In this document: in pieces, positions 57,801 to 64,000 of the stretch
How positions within the stretch are numbered: position 1 is the stretch's first letter
How the letters are laid out: every line of letters begins with the position of its first letter
DNA from: Hydractinia symbiolongicarpus
Taxonomy: Eukaryota; Cnidaria; Hydrozoa; Anthoathecata; Hydractiniidae
Assembly: GCF_029227915.1 (NCBI RefSeq)
Contig: NC_079881.1
Span: 9,424,001-9,488,000 of the forward strand
Direction: 5' to 3'
DNA: 64,000 nucleotides
The notes under the pieces: generated by a model
The model's database searches: none
Told to the model about the DNA's origin: nothing
What the model saw: only the letters and a program-made list of their open reading frames with translations
Translations under genes and position numbers: made by a program

Positions 57801-58547
57801 GGGAAAAATATTTGTAGCGAAGGTTCGAAACGGCGGTAACACTTTTTTCTTTTCAATAGGCGCTAATGAATCAATGGATAAGAAGGAAAAGGAAGAAAAC
57901 AGAAAAGGTTTGCTTCTTTAAAAATTGATATTATTACATTTAACACCCGTTTACATCCGCCACAAGTGATCAAAAAGGGAATTAAATAAAATTTTAACAT
58001 GTTGCGCCACAAGTGGTGTGAAAGCATTTTTATATAAATAGTGTTTGCTTCGCAGGACGTAATTAGCCTTAAACTTATGAGTAAGGAAAATAAAAACCCG
58101 GGTGACGCTGGGTTTACGCAAATACTCGTTGCGAAAAATATTTGGAGGGTGGCAGGCTGCCCTGGGGCTTGATTCGCCTACTTTTGCGAATCGCTCTTGT
58201 TGCTGCGGCCTCCGCACTGTTTAGAAAATGAATGTTCACACACTTTATTAAACACATGGAAGTCGTGGATGCATTTTCTTATCAATTTTTGAAACTTGTT
58301 CCGAGTAATGCATTTTTTTTTCATAGCTGTTGTCGATATTGTGGTTGATTCGAAACAGGTGGTGGAAATAAAACCAAGTGAACACGTGGACGTCTCATTG
58401 CCTGGAACACCGATGGGTAGTGACAGCTCAGCGGACTCGCTTTCCGCTTCCGTAAACTTGTCCACCACGCGTGCACAAGTTACGACGCCTAGCAACGTTA
58501 CGGCGTCAATGACGGAAGTTGACGCCGGAACGGACGAGCTAACTTGA
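48841..58547 (+). CDS. mgrn1: RING-type E3 ubiquitin ligase, Mahogunin family (MGRN1/RNF157)
   Basis: 16 exons: 48841-48955, 50860-50978, 51867-51955, 53175-53303, 53553-53670, 54197-54260, 54411-54454, 54831-54878, 54963-55040, 55266-55380, 55812-55859, 56147-56196, 56589-56664, 57699-57776, 57860-57907, 58327-58547; 1440 nt, 479 aa. All borders are GT/AG and phases agree. It begins MGNYLP, so Gly2 may be myristoylated. The conserved N-terminal domain has FVMAGERFDNMDPE, FLFGENNDLNYL, VEFVFDADTDCAVRI and YTMKFLKQKAM. LQEIYGIEN-type sequence leads into the RING: C282-x2-C285, LPC297RH299LCLC, C306 and C317PIC320, then LLQIKAVRKK. IPLIEALNG is the family's conserved downstream helix. The enzyme transfers ubiquitin from E2; human MGRN1 acts on TSG101 and melanocortin receptors. 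No P(S/T)AP motif is visible in the tail here. Confidence 0.97.
49015..49130. repeat. Tandem pair of ~68 bp in MGRN1 intron 1
   Basis: TTTCTGAGGAAAAACCTTTG, then TTCTTGTTTTGGAATAAAG (about 49020) recurs with a few changes at about 49088. Confidence 0.65.
51120..51560. repeat. Degenerate AT-rich tandem units in MGRN1 intron 2
   Basis: The phrase 'ATTTTGTTAAGA(A/G)AC(G/T)A...TAAAAA(C/T)CTT' recurs roughly every 65-75 bp with many changes. In AT-rich sequence this could partly be chance. Confidence 0.35.
53861..54117. repeat. Tandem duplication of ~120-140 bp in MGRN1 intron 5
   Basis: Both copies contain CTTTTAGTCATTAACTTTAA or a close variant, ATTAAC(C/T)T(G/T)ATTTAG, TCGA(C/T)CA and TTGTTTTGAGAATTTACT. 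Copies start at about 53861 and 53977. The second is longer owing to an expanded GTT run. Confidence 0.7.
57090..57480. repeat. GC-richer insert in MGRN1 intron 13, probably a repeat element
   Basis: In an AT-rich intron, this block has phrases such as CAGCCTCACCCCCAGGG, CATCATAGCGGGCGGCC and AGCGCTACCGGGACGAGGATG. It has short open stretches on both strands but no recognisable protein. A shorter GAGCCCCCAGGGCTTCTTG lies at 40795, which hints at a family. No terminal repeats were defined. Confidence 0.4.
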
Positions 58548-60960
58548 CTATTGGCCGGGACTGACAATACAGCATGAACGCACTGTAAGCACGTGAACAC
58601 TCCTCCTTGGTTAAAAATTAGTTAATGCACGCTCTCCATTCCTTATCTCGAATGGAAAAATGAAATGTGTGTTTACCTGTATCATCAGTCTCACATAAAA
58701 AGTCTTAGTGTTTGTGCACCGTGTTAACACGAATGTATCGCCACAACGGGTGGACAAAGCAAACCCTGTTTTTGTGGTGAAAGTACAGCAAACAAATGGC
58801 TGCAATATAATCTCGGGCTACAAACGCTGTTATTCATGTGAACACGGTTTCTGAATTTGTAAAAATATCTGATAATAAGCTCAAAATTTTGTCTGTTGTT
58901 AACGTTTATGATATTAAAGTTTAGATTTTTTTGTAGTTTTTTGTGTGGGTTGGGGTGTAATTTAGCAACGAAAAAAGACGATATAAGAAATACATTTCAC
59001 GTGTGTAGATTAATTTCTCTACAGACATGTATGTAGGGAAATTAATTAAGTCTGAGGCCTGTTTTTGTAAGAATTCTTTTTATAAGAATCATTCATAGTT
59101 GATCATCAGATTTAATAAAGTTAACGTGATTGTGTATATTTTTAAAATGTGAGAACGTGGATTTTTTTCAAAAGAAACCAGTGAAAGGCTTTAATACTGG
59201 CAGTTTCTTAAATTTTTGGCAAGTTTTTTATTTAGTTTCTTAAAGTTATACATATATGGAATAACAAATATCATCGGGTGTCTTAGTACGTTGTTCAATA
59301 ACACAAGCGTTGTACGAAGATCTATTTCATGGAAAATTACTTTGATTAGTTTCTTAATTTTTTTAAAAGCCAAAAAATTCCAATACTAAAATTTTCTTAT
59401 TTTTGAGAAGCTTCGTGTCTCTTTAAAAAAAGTACGTGTTTTCTTATTAAAATGTGTGCATTGATTTTTACCGGCTTTTTTATATAAGAATACTCATTCT
59501 AACACCAGGCTGTCACTATTCTTATTCCTGTATTGTTCTAAATAATAGATCTATAGTTTCAAGCTGAAATCGCAGCCTGATGTTCTTATAAAACATTTTC
59601 TTATAAATAAACGTGTAATGCTTTTGATACAACTTCTATTTCTGTAATTATGTCATAGTTTTCACCTTTGGGTTGTGTATTCTGTAATGAATTATAACGC
59701 TTCACGACAATAAGTTTGATAAAGCATCAGTAATGTGTGACGTAAAAGATAAACAGTCATCGGGACGACCCGATAAGTGCCGTCAAGGTGGTAGATAACT
59801 GTATTCGTCTGCACTTTTTTTAAAGGAACCAAGAAATGTTTAGCCTGAAATTCTTTATTTTTTTTTTCTTGTTTTGTTCTTTAAAAATAAAAGAAACAAA
59901 AATTTTAATCATACTGGTCATTCTTCTTATTCTAAACCTATTGTTTTCAACCTTAAATTCTAGTCTGACATTCTCATACAACATATTCTTTAAGAGAAAG
60001 CTTGTATTTTGTTTTGTTTTTCTAAATTCTTTATTTGTTTTTCTAACTTTTTTTATGTAAAGCACTGGTTGACACATCTGACATATTTGCTATGTAAATG
60101 AATCAAATGTATATATTATAGAATAGTAAATTTATTTCTAAGTAATCAATGGAGTCTTTAAATTTGTTTTGTCTAAGTCAAAGAAATAATTTTTTCTAAA
60201 ATGGTAGCACAAAACCCCTTTCCAAGACTTTTTTCCTGATATTGGAACGTTCTGATCTTTAGAAAGAGATAAAAAGGCCTGTCGACGAGGTTGTTTTGTG
60301 TGGCGTGTTTAGCATATCTACAAAAATGCAAGAATTCCACTTTACAGAAAATATATTCACAAAAAAACTTACTTCGGCTTCACAACATCGAACTTTTTAA
60401 ATAGCGTAGGAATATATTGCATTCTATTTTTGAAAAAAAGTTTTGCTCAAAATCATTATTGGTTTTCGAGATAGGTCTTGAAAGTAAATATTAAATACCA
60501 TTTAACTAAACATATATATCCATGTAATTATGTTCAAAATATTAAATGGATAGGTGAAAACATACCTTGATAAACCCTTAAAACATCACCACATTTATAA
60601 TATTAAATACATGATGTCACGCACTAATAGAGCAGCGAACAAAACATGATTTTGAAAAAGATTTAGAGACAATTTTCATATGAAACCGATTTTTTTTTGG
60701 TGGGCTTTGCAGCTCTTTTTAGGATGTTTGTAATAGTTGGGAATTAACTTTTAACGTGTTTTATTATTATGTCTGAGAACAGAAAATTATATAATATTTT
60801 TAACGAGGATATACTTTTTATAATACGCAACATTAGGCATTCAGAGCAGTAACCGTTATTGCTAGCAATTCTATTTGATAGAATGGTCCCAGTGGGAACC
60901 TCCAAATATTGCAAGGCCGGCTGTGTTTCAAGCCGTCCTGCGGGATATTGGGAAAAGTTT
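58548..60960. other. Intergenic stretch after MGRN1, nothing recognised
   Basis: MGRN1 3' UTR followed by AT-rich sequence. Open stretches such as 59836-60060 and its reverse are low-complexity and hydrophobic by composition, with no family resemblance. Confidence 0.45.
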
Positions 60961-60984
60961 TCAATTAGCAATCACCACGCCTCG

Positions 60985-61085
60985 GTTAAACCTCATTGGC
61001 TATGGTAATGCCACTGCGCAAAGCTGACGATTGGTTGTTGATAAAGGGTTTATAAGAAGATATGCTTCAGCATTACTTGTGGTGT
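60985..61085 (+). promoter_or_regulatory. Promoter-like patch: two CCAAT (ATTGG) boxes and a TATA box
   Basis: CATTGGCTATGG (about 60993) and CGATTGGTTGTT (about 61028) are inverted CCAAT boxes 34 bp apart. An ACTGCGCA half-site lies between them, and GGTTTATAAGAAG (about 61047-61059) is a TATA-like element at a typical distance. Transcription to the right, from about 61080, would be expected. No convincing coding exon follows inside the window, so the gene could be non-coding or continue outside. Confidence 0.35.
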
Positions 61086-61807
61086 GATTTCATACGGCTT
61101 TTATACTCCGTTTTATTAGATGAGATTTTAATCCTTTTTTACTTTTCAAATAAAAATTTAAGACAGTAGTGATAAGGGTGGGGTGGAAATTTTATTTTTT
61201 GCTGGTGTCACCATTATAGGTATGACGTCATCATCATAAGCGTGAAATTGCCCAAAATCTGCATCTGAGTTTGGATATGTTTACGGTTTCTTTTGAATAA
61301 ATATACAATAATTAAAAATTATTTAACATATACTTTTTGAAATATCAACTCCTTCAAAAAACTATTATTTCCGACTTTTAGGAAGATTCAAGTGACCAAA
61401 ACAGAATGGTAATTCTGAGAGTCGGTTCTGACGATCGTTGTATAGTCGGAACGTATAATTATATTATCGTTATGAACAAAAATTGTCGGTTCGATGTCGG
61501 GACAGATTATGCATAAATAAAAAGGTTGTACACATGTGTCAAGTCCTTGGTTTGATTCATTGCGGCGCAGTTGGATCAAAATAATGTAGTATTTTAAATT
61601 TTATCTATCGCGGGATTATCGTCGCATATTTGCACGTTCGGTAAATTACCAACTTAGGAATGTAAAAATGTATTTCATTGTATAGAAATATGATTCGTTG
61701 AATGCAGAAATACATGTTGAATATAAAATTATGATTTATTGATTGCACAAAGTACTAATTCGTCGATTATAAACAATGTTTTTTTCCTTATTTTTAACCA
61801 GCCATAG

Positions 61808-61853
61808 ACAAGAGGCATATTCCGGTGAACTTGTAGCAAAAGTGTGTCCACAG
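61808..61853 (+). other. Possible isolated internal exon
   Basis: A 46-nt segment is bounded by a T-rich tract with ...CCATAG at the left and CAG|GTAAGC at the right, both good splice signals. One frame reads QEAYSGELVAKVCPQ without a stop. With no flanking exon identified, this is only a candidate. Confidence 0.2.
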
Positions 61854-62149
61854 GTAAGCCGGTACAGCCATACTCACAAAGAGTGTACACCCTTTTTTAT
61901 AAAAAACGATAAAATCTGATCTAAGGCAGGCTGTTCTTATTTTTTCGAGCCTTTTCAGTCTGATTTCTTCTTATTTTGTTCTTAATAGGAATTAACTTTG
62001 GAATTTAGCCTCATTTTGTTCTCATTTGTAACTTTTCTTTCCAGAGTAGTTATCTGAAATTTATGTGTTTATGTACAAACATTGGGTTATGGTTTTTGTT
62101 TGTTTTTGTTGATGCAGCTTCATAATTGTGTTTGTAAAAAATCAAGCTA

Positions 62150-62369
62150 ATACGGAAGCCCATATCTGCCATTTAATGTTGAGCAGTAGAATTAGACTTC
62201 TAATGCGCAGTAGTCAAAGTTCTACTGCGCAGAAGCACATGTACTATTGCGCAGTAGAATTCGGACAACTGCGCAGTGGAACATTGACTACTGCATAGTA
62301 GAACTATGACTACTGTGCAGTAGAATTGTTTTTACTGCGCACAATAGTGACAGGTATGGGCGTCCGCAT
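62150..62369. mobile_element. 220-bp inverted-repeat element carrying seven palindromic TGCGCA sites at 22-bp spacing
   Basis: The ends ATACGGAAGCCCATATCTGCC (62150-62170) and the reverse complement of 62349-62369 agree at 17 of 21 positions. Between them, TGCGCA or a one-base variant lies at 62204, 62226, 62248, 62270, 62292, 62314 and 62336, exactly 22 bp apart. The surrounding unit is close to TACTGCGCAGTAGAA, itself palindromic over CTACTGCGCAGTAG. There is no coding capacity. It is most likely a MITE whose inside is a minisatellite. Confidence 0.8.
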
Positions 62370-64000
62370 GTTTCAAAGTAAGGCCTTATGCTATTCTAGA
62401 AATTATGTGGTTAAGTTAGGTAAAACACAAATTAGCAAAGCCTTATTTTCCTTTATTATTTTTTCAAGATCACGGCTTGTTACCAAATGAGTGTGACAAT
62501 AATTTCTAAGACACAAGCCTTTTAAAGGCATACTACCAACCTCGACCCTGTTTTTTTTATTATTTTATAAAGGCATGGCGTCCCGGTATCAAAAATCTGA
62601 TTACCAATTCTTATACACAAAAAAAAAGAAAAAAAATTAAAAAAAAACCTGCATCGTGGTTTAGAACCAGCATCTTCGTTCAGCTTGTGTTCACATAAAA
62701 ATCATGTTTATTTACTTAGCTGTCATCACAGACGCGGTACGTAAACACAAGAGACGTAAAAGTTAAATCGTTATCAAAACAAAAAAGAAATGTATTCTTT
62801 CTATATCTTACACATGTGTTATTAAAGCAGAAAGACAACAAGTGTTGTATAAAACGTTCTTAAAAGGTGAGCGCTCATAATTCAGTTCTGTATTATCCTT
62901 ACCCTGTGTTGCATTTTTCTTATTGATAAAACAGAGTTCTGACATTCCTCTGACAGGAGTACATGGTTCTTTTCGCCATCTACTTCTTAAATTAAAACAG
63001 CATAGCGCCCTCAAAAATCCCATCCCACTAAAAGAGAATTTTATATTTTCGTTTAACTTTAATTGAAACTGGATATTTGTTTTTTGGTTGCATAAAGTTC
63101 TCGTCACTTTGGGCCTTGTATTACCTATTGGTTCACAGAAGCGTTTAGATTAAGGTAAATTTGTTGAATATTTCAAGTTAAGACCGATTTTATCACCCCT
63201 TTAAGTCCGTTAACACAGGAATTAAAGTAATCGTTCATTCATCGCTCATTTCGCATTGGAACATGGTTATGGATCAACATGGGTTTCCGCAAATTCGAAC
63301 ACTGTTTTAATTTAGCCGAATGTATGGGACGACAAAGGTGTTCAAGGGAGGAAAACAAATAATTTTGTTCGATCTAATTTATACCTTTCGTTCAGTCTGT
63401 GCATTTGGCATCTAGGTTTTCACTGCAATCTACTTCTAGACGCAGATGTTAATTTGTGTTACAGTGGAATAAAGACTAGAAAAAACAGTGAATTTAATCG
63501 GTGTTGATTATAGAGACTGGCGAGTTATACAAAACGCACGAAAACAATATTTAAGAAAGTTAAAATGTATATAGAAATATTGAGATTTATGTGTGAGCAA
63601 GAGATAAGCTTGTTAACAATTTTTTTTTCTCATAAGCTTCCTTTTTGAATTTTTTGACGGTTACGATTTTTATTTTATTAATATTAATTTTTATGTTATA
63701 TTATGTTATGCATTTTTACAAATATTTAATACCTAGCTATCTGTATTTTGTTATTTCTTTATTTATCAGAATTTGTATCTGTCTTGACCAATGTTGGAAA
63801 TGAGTATTAACTGGCCTTGTTTCCCGTCAATTCTTGCTTCCACAGCAGATTCTCTTTATCCAAAATAAATATTATAGTCTATGGCTAATTTTTTTCTTCT
63901 TTCGTTTTGTTCTCTATGTAAAATAATTTTTTCCAGCACCTTAGGAGTCTCCAAATTTGTTTTTTATAGGAAACCTAGCTTATCTTAAAAGCTGTCAAGG
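62370..64000. other. Intergenic to right edge, nothing recognised
   Basis: AT-rich with an A-rich run at about 62621-62647. The open stretch on the minus strand at 62808-63107 has no recognisable family or splice context. Confidence 0.45.

Noticed and set aside
58178-58600. Minus-strand 140-codon ORF over the last MGRN1 exon
   Set aside because: It mirrors the plus-strand terminal exon, which fits the MGRN1 frame and splice acceptor.
62204-62341. Regularly spaced palindromes as a CRISPR-like array
   Set aside because: The 22-bp period with no unique spacers, the inverted-repeat ends and the animal genome context fit a minisatellite inside a MITE, not CRISPR.

Overview
The window looks like nuclear DNA from an intron-rich, AT-rich animal. 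A cnidarian, probably a hydrozoan, is my best inference. The reasons are: conserved metazoan genes cut into many short exons with GT/AG borders; a rhodopsin-type receptor of divergent sequence; many short dispersed inverted-repeat elements; and retroelements of kinds common in invertebrates. Nothing looks bacterial, and I saw no rRNA or tRNA gene. The species cannot be fixed from sequence alone.

Layout. 1-5973 is a retroelement cluster: a non-LTR reverse transcriptase on the minus strand running off the left edge, a plus-strand fragment with a 2A-like motif and a PHD-like zinc finger, and an uninterrupted 1387-codon Gypsy gag-pol with a probable 3' LTR but no visible 5' LTR. 6522-14286 (+) is a five-exon gene for a cytoplasmic adaptor that joins a Death domain to a SEFIR domain; its introns carry two degenerate repeat arrays and a C-rich minisatellite. 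17566-18108 (-) is a Harbinger transposase remnant. 19655-22509 (+) is an unrecognised gene with a Ser/Asp/Glu-rich tail. 23586-24483 (+) is a rhodopsin-family GPCR broken by one frameshift between TM6 and TM7.

25728-37694 (-) is a complete 28-exon IFT70/TTC30 gene (647 aa), a TPR subunit of the ciliary IFT-B complex. 44720-47935 (+) is a three-exon inward-rectifier K+ channel (445 aa) with a LINE 3' fragment in its second intron. 48841-58547 (+) is a 16-exon MGRN1/RNF157-type RING E3 ligase (479 aa). 58548-64000 has no gene I can identify, but it holds a promoter-like patch and a small inverted-repeat element built on seven palindromic sites at exactly 22-bp spacing.

The host genes are functionally unrelated neighbours (innate-type signalling, cilium assembly, membrane excitability, ubiquitination), as expected for animal DNA. 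Exon borders were placed by hand from GT/AG signals, reading-frame continuity and similarity to remembered family sequences. For all five multi-exon or intact coding models the summed exon lengths are a multiple of three. The most noteworthy items are the Death-SEFIR adaptor with four phase-1 introns, the 22-bp palindrome element, and the 2A/PHD fragment lying head to head with the reverse transcriptase.
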